A stretch of 64,000 nucleotides of DNA from Rhodocyclales bacterium. GTDB taxonomy: Bacteria > Pseudomonadota > Gammaproteobacteria > Burkholderiales > Rhodocyclaceae. Position numbers and translations under genes: made by a program. The notes under the pieces are model-generated. The model saw only the letters and a list, made by a program, of their open reading frames with translations, was not told where the DNA came from and made no database searches. The DNA lies in NCBI GenBank assembly GCA_028292485.1, contig JAQGMG010000017.1, positions 1 through 64,000 of the forward strand, given 5' to 3'. Below are positions 25,416 to 33,479 of the stretch, piece by piece. Position 1 is the first letter of the stretch. Each line of letters begins with the position of its first letter.

Positions 25416-28400
25416 ATGACTGCTTCCTTGCCCTCTTCCACATCTTCTCACGCGCTGCTGCAACCCCTCGACAAGCCGAGCCTGCCCAAGCCCGGACAGC
25501 GTCTCGATCTGCCGCTCCTGCATGGCTCGGCCGATGCCGCTGCGCTGGCACAAATCGCGAGCACAGGTCAGAAACTGCTGGTCGTCACGGCCAATCCGCT
25601 CGACGCGCAACGCCTTAAAGAAGAAATTGCCTGGTTCGCACCGGATATCAAGGCGCATTTGCTACCGGACTGGGAAACGCTGCCCTACGATAACTTCTCG
25701 CCGCACCAGGACTTGATCTCCGAGCGGCTCGCGACATTGCACGCGATCCAGCGCGGCGACTCCGACCTTACCCTGGTGCCTGCCTCCACTGCCCTGTATC
25801 GCATGGCGCCGCCAGCCTACATGGCGGCATACACCTTCTTTCTCAAGGCGAAGACAAAACTCAATCTCGAAGGCCTGCGCAACCAGATGACGCTGGCTGG
25901 TTATGACCATGTCACACAGGTGATCCGGCCCGGCGAATTCTCGGTGCGTGGAGGCTTGATCGACCTGTTCCCGATGGGCTCGTCGATGCCGTATCGCATC
26001 GACCTGTTCGATGACGAGATCGACACGATCCGCACCTTCGACCCTGATACGCAACGCACGCTGTTCCCCGTACCGGAAATCCGCCTGCTGCCAGCGCGCG
26101 AATTTCCGCTCGACGACAAGGCACGCACTTCGTTCCGCCAGCGCTTTCGCGAAGCCTTCGAGGGCGACCCGACCAAGTCAGTCATCTACAAGGACATCTC
26201 CAACGGCATCGCCTCGCCAGGTATCGAGTACTACCTGACGCTGTTCTTCGAAGAGACGGCGACGATTTTCGACTACCTGCCGAAAGACGTGGTGCTGGTT
26301 ACGCATCGCGATGTGCCTGCGGCAGTCGACGCCTTCTGGGTCGAAGCCAACAGCCGCTATCGGCTCATGGCGGGTGATCGCTCGCGACCACTGCTGCCGC
26401 CTGACCAGTTGTTCCTGCCCGCCGAGCAATTCTTTGCGGCCGCTAAGGTACTACCAAGGCTTGCCCTCGGCGACACCGGCGCAGGAATGCCAACGACATC
26501 ACCGCTGCCTGACCTCGGGGTTGAACGCAAGGCTACCGATCCGCTGCACAAGCTCAAACATTACCTCGCCAATTTCCCATGGCGTGTGCTGGTGCTTGCA
26601 GAATCGGCCGGCCGTCAGCAGACCATCAACGAGTACTTCACTGAATACGGTTTGAACGCGGCAACGAGTGTCGATCTGGGCGGCTTCCTGGCAAGCGATG
26701 CCAAGCTGTCCTTGTCGGTCGGGCCGCTCAGCAATGGCTTCGTATTGCCCGACGCCAACATTGCCATCCTCACCGAGAACGAGCTTTATGCCAGTCAGGC
26801 CCGACCACGCGGCCGTGGCCGTGATGGCCGCAAGACTTCTGTGGAGGGCTGGCTCAAGGATCTCTCCGAACTCAAGGCAGGCGATCCCGTCGTGCACGCC
26901 AGCCACGGCATCGGGCGTTACCTGGGCCTGATCCACATGGATCTCGGCGAGGGCGACACCGAGTTCCTCGATCTGGAATACGCGGGCGGCGACAAGCTCT
27001 ATGTCCCCGTATCCCAATTGCATGTCATCACGCGTTATGCCGGTGCCGACCCGGACGCCATCACCCTGCACAAACTCGGCAGTGGGCAATGGGAAAAGGC
27101 CAAAAAGAAAGCCGCGCAGCAGGTACGCGATACCGCCGTGGAGCTGCTGCAACTGTATGCGCTGCGCGCTGCGCGCCCCGGCCACAAGTTCGACTTCAAA
27201 CAGCACGATCTCGACGCCTTCGCTGAGGGTTTCGGTTTCGAGGAGACAGTCGACCAGCTCAACGCCATCAACGCCGTCGTCGAAGACATGCGCTCGGGTC
27301 GGCCGATGGATCGTCTCGTATGTGGCGATGTCGGCTTCGGCAAGACCGAGGTTGCGTTGCGCGCCGCTTTCATCGCGATCGCAGACAGCAAGCAAGTAGC
27401 GGTGCTGTGTCCGACCACGCTGCTCGCCGAACAGCACTACCAGACCTTCGCCGACCGCTTCGCCGACTGGCCCGTGAAGATCGCAGAGATCTCGCGCTTC
27501 AAGAGCGCCAAGGAGCAGGCAGAGGCGCTTGAGCTTCTGGCCGAAGGTAAGGTCGACATCCTCATCGGCACACACCGACTGCTGCAAAAGGACGTCGAGT
27601 TCAAACGCCTCGGCCTGGTCATCATTGACGAAGAACATCGCTTCGGCGTGCGCCAGAAAGAAGCGCTAAAAGCCATGCGCAAGGAGGTCGACATCCTCAC
27701 GCTGACCGCCACACCAATCCCGCGCACGCTCGGCATGGCGATGGAAGGGCTGCGCGAATTCTCGGTCATCGCGACGGCACCGCAGAAGCGGCTCTCCATC
27801 AAGACCTTCGTGCAGGGCTGGTCGAAAGGCGTGGTGCGTGAAGCCGTGCTCCGTGAGTTCAAACGCGGCGGTCAGGTGTACTTCCTGCATAACGAAGTCG
27901 ACACCATCGAAAACATGCGCGAATCGCTGACGGAGCTGTTACCAGAAGCGCGCATCGTCGTCGGTCACGGCCAGTTGCCCGAACGTGAGCTGGAACGCGT
28001 GATGAAGGACTTCACCTCGCAACGTGCCAACCTGTTGCTGTGTACCACCATCATCGAGACCGGTATCAACATTCCGACCGCCAATACCATTGTCATCAAT
28101 CGCGCAGATCGCTTCGGCCTTGCACAATTGCACCAGTTGCGCGGACGTGTCGGGCGCTCACATCATCAAGCCTATGCCTATCTGCTGACAGACGCGGGCG
28201 TCAAGCCCAGCGCCAACGCGCAGAAGCGGCTCGAAGCCATCACCATGATGGAGGACCTCGGTTCCGGTTTCTTCCTGGCAATGCACGACCTGGAAATCCG
28301 CGGCGCCGGCGAAGTGCTGGGCGATTCGCAATCGGGCGAGATCCAGCAGGTCGGCTTCTCGCTGTACACGCAGATGCTAAAACGCGCCGTGAAAGCGCTA

Positions 28401-28871
28401 CAGAGCGGCAAGGACGTCGACCTCGCACAACCGCTCGACGCGATCTCGGAAATCAATCTGCATACACCCGCCCTGCTGCCCGACGCCTATTGCAGCGATG
28501 TGCAGGAACGCCTGACGCTGTACAAGCGCATGGCCAACAGCGACAGCGCGGAAGAGTTGCAGGACATCCAGGAGGAGCTGATCGACCGCTTCGGCGAGAT
28601 GCCTTCGCAAACCCAGGCGCTGATCGAAACGCATCGCCTGCGAATCAGTGCGAAGCCATTGGGCATCATCAAGATCGACGCCTCGGAGAACCGCATCAAT
28701 ATGCAATTCGAACCCAACCCGCCGATCGAGCCGATCAAGATCATCCAGCTGATCCAGAAAAATCGTCACTACAAGCTGGCGGGTCAGGACAAGCTGTCGG
28801 TGACCGTCTACTCGGAAACGTTGAAAGATCGCGTGGCGCGCATTCGCGATGTGTTCAAGGCACTGAGCTGA
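25416..28871 (+). CDS. mfd: Transcription-repair coupling factor Mfd
   Basis: This is a DNA translocase of 1151 residues that removes stalled RNA polymerase and recruits UvrA. The UvrB-like N-terminal region is clear (LLPDWETLPYDNFSPHQDLI, RPGEFSVRGGLIDLFP). The RNA polymerase interaction (CarD-like) domain follows (GDPVVHASHGIGRYLGL). The SF2 helicase core has Walker A GDVGFGKTEVALRAAF, DEEH box IIDEEHRFGVRQKE, and motifs TLTATPIPRTL and INRADRFGLAQLHQLRGRVGR. The C-terminal TRCF domain is intact. The Met at 25416 is preferred over one nine codons upstream by comparison with family length. Confidence 0.96.
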   Translation: MTASLPSSTSSHALLQPLDKPSLPKPGQRLDLPLLHGSADAAALAQIASTGQKLLVVTANPLDAQRLKEEIAWFAPDIKAHLLPDWETLPYDNFSPHQDLISERLATLHAIQRGDSDLTLVPASTALYRMAPPAYMAAYTFFLKAKTKLNLEGLRNQMTLAGYDHVTQVIRPGEFSVRGGLIDLFPMGSSMPYRIDLFDDEIDTIRTFDPDTQRTLFPVPEIRLLPAREFPLDDKARTSFRQRFREAFEGDPTKSVIYKDISNGIASPGIEYYLTLFFEETATIFDYLPKDVVLVTHRDVPAAVDAFWVEANSRYRLMAGDRSRPLLPPDQLFLPAEQFFAAAKVLPRLALGDTGAGMPTTSPLPDLGVERKATDPLHKLKHYLANFPWRVLVLAESAGRQQTINEYFTEYGLNAATSVDLGGFLASDAKLSLSVGPLSNGFVLPDANIAILTENELYASQARPRGRGRDGRKTSVEGWLKDLSELKAGDPVVHASHGIGRYLGLIHMDLGEGDTEFLDLEYAGGDKLYVPVSQLHVITRYAGADPDAITLHKLGSGQWEKAKKKAAQQVRDTAVELLQLYALRAARPGHKFDFKQHDLDAFAEGFGFEETVDQLNAINAVVEDMRSGRPMDRLVCGDVGFGKTEVALRAAFIAIADSKQVAVLCPTTLLAEQHYQTFADRFADWPVKIAEISRFKSAKEQAEALELLAEGKVDILIGTHRLLQKDVEFKRLGLVIIDEEHRFGVRQKEALKAMRKEVDILTLTATPIPRTLGMAMEGLREFSVIATAPQKRLSIKTFVQGWSKGVVREAVLREFKRGGQVYFLHNEVDTIENMRESLTELLPEARIVVGHGQLPERELERVMKDFTSQRANLLLCTTIIETGINIPTANTIVINRADRFGLAQLHQLRGRVGRSHHQAYAYLLTDAGVKPSANAQKRLEAITMMEDLGSGFFLAMHDLEIRGAGEVLGDSQSGEIQQVGFSLYTQMLKRAVKALQSGKDVDLAQPLDAISEINLHTPALLPDAYCSDVQERLTLYKRMANSDSAEELQDIQEELIDRFGEMPSQTQALIETHRLRISAKPLGIIKIDASENRINMQFEPNPPIEPIKIIQLIQKNRHYKLAGQDKLSVTVYSETLKDRVARIRDVFKALS

Positions 28872-28893
28872 TTCAAGCAGCACCACACGACTT

Positions 28894-28973
28894 CGTCATT
28901 CCCGCGAAAGCGGGAATCCACTTCTACGTGAGCCTGTGCAATTGAGTGGATTCCCGCTTTCGCGGGAATGACG
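28894..28973. repeat. 80-bp palindromic intergenic repeat, copy 3
   Basis: Begins CGTCATTCCCGCGAAAGCGG and ends with its exact complement CCGCTTTCGCGGGAATGACG. It is the best-preserved copy and lies between mfd and its terminator. Confidence 0.87.
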
Positions 28974-28994
28974 GATTGAATATTTCAACCAAAG

Positions 28995-29030
28995 AAAAAG
29001 CCCGCACTTCAATGAAGTACGGGCTTTTTT
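28995..29030. terminator. Bidirectional terminator between mfd and fpr
   Basis: The stem AAAAAGCCCG-c-ACTTC pairs with GAAGT-a-CGGGCTTTTT, with a 3-base loop and a T run. It serves the convergent genes mfd (+) and fpr (-). Confidence 0.88.
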
Positions 29031-29047
29031 ATTTCCGTCGCAGCGGA

Positions 29048-29824
29048 CTATCTTTCCACGAACGCACGCTCAATCACGTAATCGCCCGGCACACCCACGC
29101 TAGGCGAAATCACGAAACCACGCTCTTCCAGCAAATCAGCCGTGTCCTTGTTCATCGATGGACTGCCGCAGATCATCACGCGGTCAGTTTCCGGATTCAG
29201 CGGAGGCAAGCCCAGATCGTCGGTCATCTTGTTGGAGATGATCAGATCGGTCAAACGGCCTTGATTGCGATACGGCTCGCGCGTAACGCTCGGGTAGTAC
29301 ATCAGCTTGTCACGTACCAGCTCACCGAGGAACTCGTCACCATGTAATTCCTGGCTAATGTATTCCTGGTAAGCCAGTTCGCTCACAGTGCGCACGCCGT
29401 GGAACAGCACCACTTTCTCGAAGCGCTCGTAGGCTTCCGGGTCGCGGATCAGGCTCATGAACGGTGCCAGGCCCGTGCCCGTGCCGAACAGGTAAAGATT
29501 CTTGCCGGGCTTCAAATCGTCAAGCACCAGCGTACCGGTCGGCTTCCTGCCAACCAGGATTTCATCGCCTTCCTTCAGATGTTGCAGGCGCGAAGTCAGC
29601 GGGCCGTTCTGCACCTTGATGCTGAAGAATTCCAGGTGCTCTTCGTAATTCGCGCTGGCAATGCTGTAAGCGCGCAGCAGCGGCTTGCCTTCCACTTCCA
29701 GCCCGATCATGACGAAATGTCCGTTACGGAAACGGAAACTTGAATCACGCGTCGTCTTGAAGCTGAACAGGGAATCGTTCCAGTGATGAACGCTCAGAAC
29801 TTTTTCGGGGGCTACGGCTGCCAT
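29048..29824 (-). CDS. fpr: Ferredoxin/flavodoxin-NADP+ reductase Fpr
   Basis: A 258-residue cytoplasmic FAD enzyme that exchanges electrons between NADPH and ferredoxin or flavodoxin. FAD-binding motif RAYSIAS, NADP-binding GTGTGLAPFMSLIRDPE, and CGSPSMNKDT are visible. The short C-terminus AFVER is typical of bacterial subclass I Fpr. The Met at 29824 (MAAVAPEKV) is preferred over one 14 codons upstream that would reach into the promoter. The upstream gap carries a promoter with two dyads, so regulation by a LysR-type protein is plausible. Confidence 0.93.
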   Translation of the reverse strand: MAAVAPEKVLSVHHWNDSLFSFKTTRDSSFRFRNGHFVMIGLEVEGKPLLRAYSIASANYEEHLEFFSIKVQNGPLTSRLQHLKEGDEILVGRKPTGTLVLDDLKPGKNLYLFGTGTGLAPFMSLIRDPEAYERFEKVVLFHGVRTVSELAYQEYISQELHGDEFLGELVRDKLMYYPSVTREPYRNQGRLTDLIISNKMTDDLGLPPLNPETDRVMICGSPSMNKDTADLLEERGFVISPSVGVPGDYVIERAFVER

Positions 29825-29854
29825 GATGCTGCTCGCTTGAATGTTGATAGTGCC

Positions 29855-29920
29855 TTTATAAGCCACTGTGGCGCTTTAGGTAAGCACCTAAGGCTAATCT
29901 GCATATAACGGAAGGTTATC
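29855..29920 (-). promoter_or_regulatory. fpr promoter with two dyad symmetries
   Basis: On the minus strand TTACCT and TATAAA are 17 bases apart (+ strand 29878-29883 and 29855-29860). The dyad TTAGGT-AAGC-ACCTAA (29876-29891) covers the -35. A second dyad ATAAC-N5-GTTAT (29905-29919) lies upstream and fits the T-N11-A pattern of LysR-type regulators. Confidence 0.5.
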
Positions 29921-29948
29921 GGCGCCAAAATCTTGATTTTGCGCAATA

Positions 29949-29974
29949 AAAAAGCCCGTCGAGACGGGCTTTTT
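29949..29974 (-). terminator. Rho-independent terminator after the desaturase gene
   Basis: The stem GCCCGTC/GACGGGC is flanked by A and T runs. Reading on the minus strand it ends in TTTTTTATT, 17 bases after the desaturase stop. Confidence 0.88.
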
Positions 29975-29990
29975 CAATGAGCCTGGTCAA

Positions 29991-31157
29991 TCACGCAGCA
30001 TACGAACGCATGCGCAGCGACAGCTCGCGCAACTGCTGCACGCCGCTCTCTTCGGCGCGATGGCACCAGTCCTGCAAATGCTTGAGAAGTTGTTCACTCG
30101 ACGCCGATGAACGTGCCCACAGCGCGGAAAGCTCTTCACGCATGGCATGCAATTTTTCCAGCTTGGGGCTGTGCGCAAGCGCCTCGACCAGCTGAGCACG
30201 GGCGTTGGCCGACAAGGATTGCGCGTCAGCCAGCAAATGCACGCGCAATTTGCGCGCATCCACCGCATGTGCAGCACGCAAACGCGCCAGCTCTTCGGAA
30301 TAAACCTGCTGCAGGGATTTCACATAGCGCGTCATCACATCGTAGCGATGCGTGATCACGTTCTGCAGCATGTCGAGGTCGACTACCTTGCGTGTCTCAC
30401 CGATGCGCGGCACGGGAATCGTTTTCTTGACTGTAGCCAGACCAAGCATTTCGAGGATGCGGATATACATCCAGCCAATGTCGAACTCGTACCACTTGGC
30501 CGACAACTTGGCCGAAGTCGCGTAGGTGTGATGGTTGTTATGCAGCTCTTCACCACCGATCAGGATGCCCCACGGCAGCAGGTTGGTCGAAGCATCGGCA
30601 CAGTCATAGTTACGATAGCCCCAGTAGTGACCCGCACCATTGATGACGCCGGCAGCCCAGAACGGAATCCACAACATCTGCACTGACCAGATCGCCAGGC
30701 CCGGCAGCACGCCAAACACGGCCATGTCGATCAGCATCGTGATGGCCACGCCCAGCTTCTGGCTGCGGCTGTAGACATTGCGCTCGATCCAGTCATCAGG
30801 CGTGCCATGACCGTAGCGCTCCATGGTTTCGGCGTTACGCGTTTCTTTCACATACAGCAGCACGCCAGTGAACAGCACGCGCTTGATGCCAAGAACTTGT
30901 GGGCTGTGCGGATCTTCAGCGGTCTCGCACTTGGCGTGGTGCTTGCGGTGAATGGCAGCCCACTGCTTGGTGACCATACCTGTCGTCAGCCACAACCAGG
31001 CGCGGAAAAAATGGCTCGGCAGTGGATGCAGATCAAGGGCTCGGTGAGCTTGGTGGCGATGCAGGAAAATCGTGACCGAGGCGATCGTGATATGGGTGAG
31101 GCCAAGAACGCACAGCACGGTGCCCCACCACGGCAAATCCAGTAAACCTGAGAACAT
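29991..31157 (-). CDS. Fatty acid desaturase (DesA/stearoyl-CoA 9-desaturase type)
   Basis: A 388-residue di-iron membrane enzyme that probably introduces a cis double bond into acyl chains to adjust membrane fluidity. Three histidine boxes are intact: HRHQAHR (33-39), HRKHH (70-74) and HNNHH (206-210). Hydrophobic spans lie at residues ~10-30, 130-165 and around 170. The last 130 residues form a helical, Arg/Ala-rich extension (LVEALAHSPKLEKLHAMREE) seen in several betaproteobacterial homologues. It is divergent from leuA. A palindrome fills the promoter spacer upstream. Confidence 0.92.
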   Translation of the reverse strand: MFSGLLDLPWWGTVLCVLGLTHITIASVTIFLHRHQAHRALDLHPLPSHFFRAWLWLTTGMVTKQWAAIHRKHHAKCETAEDPHSPQVLGIKRVLFTGVLLYVKETRNAETMERYGHGTPDDWIERNVYSRSQKLGVAITMLIDMAVFGVLPGLAIWSVQMLWIPFWAAGVINGAGHYWGYRNYDCADASTNLLPWGILIGGEELHNNHHTYATSAKLSAKWYEFDIGWMYIRILEMLGLATVKKTIPVPRIGETRKVVDLDMLQNVITHRYDVMTRYVKSLQQVYSEELARLRAAHAVDARKLRVHLLADAQSLSANARAQLVEALAHSPKLEKLHAMREELSALWARSSASSEQLLKHLQDWCHRAEESGVQQLRELSLRMRSYAA

Positions 31158-31231
31158 AGAATCCTTATGGCGGCTCTATTGCTGAAAATTCCAAAAGAGG
31201 TCAAGAGCCTGAACCTGGATTTGGCGGCGCG

Positions 31232-31260
31232 ATTGTACGTGATGTCTACGTCACGCCCAA
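31232..31260 (-). promoter_or_regulatory. Desaturase promoter with a palindrome in the spacer
   Basis: On the minus strand TTGGGC (31255-31260) and TACAAT (31232-31237) are 17 bases apart. The imperfect palindrome GTGATGT-CT-ACGTCAC (31239-31254) occupies the spacer almost exactly. This is a natural place for a repressor or a MerR-type regulator. Confidence 0.5.
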
Positions 31261-31356
31261 AGCAAGCTGCACCCGTTTGTTACAAATTGACGATTAATTG
31301 ACCACTTATAGCCTGACGGCTTGACAAACGGCGACTATGCCCGCTACTGTCAATGC

Positions 31357-31458
31357 ATGATCTCCCTGCAGCACGCTGTGCTCTTCTCTTTCGCCCTGCT
31401 TTCTTCGCTGACTGCCGCACTGCTGGCACGTCGGCTGCTGCGCCCCGCGCGCAGATAA
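31357..31458 (+). CDS. Leucine-rich leader peptide upstream of leuA
   Basis: A 33-codon open frame beginning MISLQHAVLF contains nine leucines, including pairs at residues 14-15, 22-23 and 27-28, and ends in an Arg-rich tail before TAA. A Leu-rich short frame just ahead of leuA is what translational attenuation of leucine synthesis would need. No strong ribosome binding site is visible, and I did not find a clear downstream terminator. The function is therefore inference. A possible promoter (TTGACA at 31321, TACTGT 18 bases on) would leave almost no 5' leader. Confidence 0.5.
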   Translation: MISLQHAVLFSFALLSSLTAALLARRLLRPARR

Positions 31459-31674
31459 AAAAACTCCCTCGTTTTGGCTTTGACCGCACCTTCTCATGAT
31501 GGTTCGGCCGCTGCTTGCCCATTTCTTCTCGATCCCGAGTTTCTTTATGACTTCACTTTATTGCTTGCTGCGACTGCCCATCGGGCGATTGGCCTTGAGT
31601 TGGACCAGAATCGGGCCGCCGATCGCCCTTGCTCAGGCCATCTGTTCGATACCCAAGCAAACGGAGCATACGAA
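31459..31674 (+). promoter_or_regulatory. leuA leader RNA with alternative stems
   Basis: The leader between the Leu-rich peptide and leuA can form competing pairings: GCCC (31576-31579) with GGGC (31583-31586), or GGGCGAT (31583-31589) with ATCGCCC (31622-31628). A further stem (CTGCGC/GCGCAG, 31438-31454) covers the end of the peptide frame. No U-run terminator was seen. The rest of the 517-base gap to the desaturase gene holds only the two promoters. Confidence 0.35.
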
Positions 31675-33390
31675 ATGTTGAAACAACCGAATACCAAGTA
31701 CCACGCTTTCCCTGCAATCCAGCTCGCTGACCGCACCTGGCCCGGCAAGACGATCACGCGTCCACCGATCTGGATGAGCACCGATCTGCGCGACGGCAAT
31801 CAGGCTTTGTTCGAGCCGATGTCGGCCGCGCGCAAACTCTCGATGTTCGAGATGTTGTGCCAGATCGGTTTCAAGGAAATTGAAGTCGCTTTTCCGTCTG
31901 CCTCGCAGACTGATTTCGACTTCGTGCGCAAGCTGATCGAGGAAAACCGCATTCCACAGGATGTGACCGTCGAAGTACTCACGCAAGCGCGCGATCACCT
32001 GATCCGGCGCAGCTTTGAAAGTCTCAAGGGCGCGCGCCGCGCCATCATGCATGTCTATAACGCCACGGCACCGAACTTCCGTCGTATCGTATTCAACGTC
32101 GATCGCGCTGGCTGCATCAAGATTGCTACGGAAGCAGCCAAACTCGTACGCGAATGCGCCGAAGCGCAGCCTGAAACCGAATGGATCTTCCAGTACAGCC
32201 CTGAAACCTTCTCTTCCACGGAGCTCAATTTCGCCTTGGAAATCAGCGAACGTGTTTTCGAAATCTGGCAGCCGACGAAAGAGCGCCCCGCCATTCTCAA
32301 CCTGCCGGCAACGGTCGAAGCGGCCACGCCGAACATATATGCCGATCAGATAGAATGGATCTGCCGCAACCTGTCGAATCGCGAAGCCGTCATCGTCAGC
32401 GTGCATCCGCACAATGACCGTGGCACGGCCGTCGCCGCTGCCGAGCTTGCCGTCATGGCGGGCGCTGATCGCGTCGAAGGCTGTCTGTTCGGCAACGGCG
32501 AGCGCACCGGTAACGTCGACCTCGTCACCCTCGCGCTCAACCTTTACTCACAAGGCGTCGCCCCGCAACTCGACTTCTCGCAGATCAATCACATCGCCCG
32601 CACGGCCGAGGAATGCACGCAGTTGCCGATTCATCCGCGCCATCCCTATGTCGGCGATCTCGTGTTCACGGCCTTCTCCGGCTCGCACCAGGATGCAATC
32701 AAGAAAGGCCTCGCCGTGCAGGATGCGAATGCGCTGTGGGAAGTACCTTACCTGCCCGTAGACCCCGCCGACCTCGGCCGCACGTATGACTCCATCATTC
32801 GCGTCAATAGCCAGTCCGGCAAGGGAGGTATCGCCTACCTCATGGAATCCGCCTATGGTTTGGTGATGCCGCGACGCATGCAGGTCGAGTTCTCGGCCGA
32901 AGTACAGCAAGTCATGGACGACACCGGCCAGGAACAAAGCGCGCAGGACATCTGGGCAATCTTCGAGCACGCTTATCTGCAGGCGGATCTTCCCGTAGTG
33001 CTGCTCGCCCATCGCCTCGAAGAGTCGCGCGACCACCATGCGGTCGAGCTCGACGTGATGATTGACGGCAAACCACGTCGTCTGCGCGGCGAAGGCAATG
33101 GCCCGCTCGACGCGGCCTTGCGCGCACTGGGTCTGCCACTCGCGATCCACAGCTTCGAGGAACGCTCGCTCGGTATTGGCGGCGATGCACGTGCGGTCGC
33201 TTTCCTGGAGATCGCCAGCTCCGGCATGGCGGGAACACTGTTTGGCGCTGGCTGCTCATCAAGCATCGTCGAGGCCTCGCTGCGTGCGTTGATTTCGGCC
33301 GCAAATCGCGTGGTCGCACGCGATGCGAAGTCGCGCGAATTGCTTGCGAGCGTTGCAGGCACTGGGCAATTGCCTGCAACCCAGTCCTGA
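31675..33390 (+). CDS. leuA: 2-isopropylmalate synthase LeuA (long form)
   Basis: This enzyme condenses acetyl-CoA with 2-oxoisovalerate, the first step of leucine synthesis. The 571-residue product is of the longer bacterial type (LeuA2-like). It has the catalytic entry [11 protein letters not shown], the [20 protein letters not shown] motif with metal-binding histidines, and a C-terminal LeuA regulatory domain where leucine would bind. The ATG at 31675 follows GGAG at eight bases. A longer reading would add 67 residues without family similarity. A terminator hairpin follows. The Leu-rich leader upstream suggests feedback at the level of translation as well. Confidence 0.95.
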   Translation: MLKQPNTKYHAFPAIQLADRTWPGKTITRPPIWMSTDLRDGNQALFEPMSAARKLSMFEMLCQIGFKEIEVAFPSASQTDFDFVRKLIEENRIPQDVTVEVLTQARDHLIRRSFESLKGARRAIMHVYNATAPNFRRIVFNVDRAGCIKIATEAAKLVRECAEAQPETEWIFQYSPETFSSTELNFALEISERVFEIWQPTKERPAILNLPATVEAATPNIYADQIEWICRNLSNREAVIVSVHPHNDRGTAVAAAELAVMAGADRVEGCLFGNGERTGNVDLVTLALNLYSQGVAPQLDFSQINHIARTAEECTQLPIHPRHPYVGDLVFTAFSGSHQDAIKKGLAVQDANALWEVPYLPVDPADLGRTYDSIIRVNSQSGKGGIAYLMESAYGLVMPRRMQVEFSAEVQQVMDDTGQEQSAQDIWAIFEHAYLQADLPVVLLAHRLEESRDHHAVELDVMIDGKPRRLRGEGNGPLDAALRALGLPLAIHSFEERSLGIGGDARAVAFLEIASSGMAGTLFGAGCSSSIVEASLRALISAANRVVARDAKSRELLASVAGTGQLPATQS

Positions 33391-33414
33391 ATAGCCAGGA
33401 TTGTCGGTCGATAT

Positions 33415-33436
33415 CTGGCGCTTTCCAGAGCGCCAG
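33415..33436 (+). terminator. Hairpin after leuA
   Basis: CTGGCGCT and AGCGCCAG form an eight-base-pair stem with a six-base loop, followed by TTCGTCT, a weak T run. Confidence 0.6.
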
Positions 33437-33479
33437 TTCGTCTAGACTGTGAGCTGATTTCGTCAAGATCCGACACGCC

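Noticed and set aside
26499-27638. A 379-codon frame opposite mfd
   Set aside because: Antisense shadow of a highly conserved gene.
20944-28973. The palindromic repeats as a CRISPR array or insertion sequence
   Set aside because: Only three copies kilobases apart, no regular spacers, no cas genes and no transposase.
31496-31681. A 61-codon frame ending just inside leuA
   Set aside because: Not leucine-rich in the way of the leader at 31357 and overlaps the leuA ribosome binding site. Likely chance.
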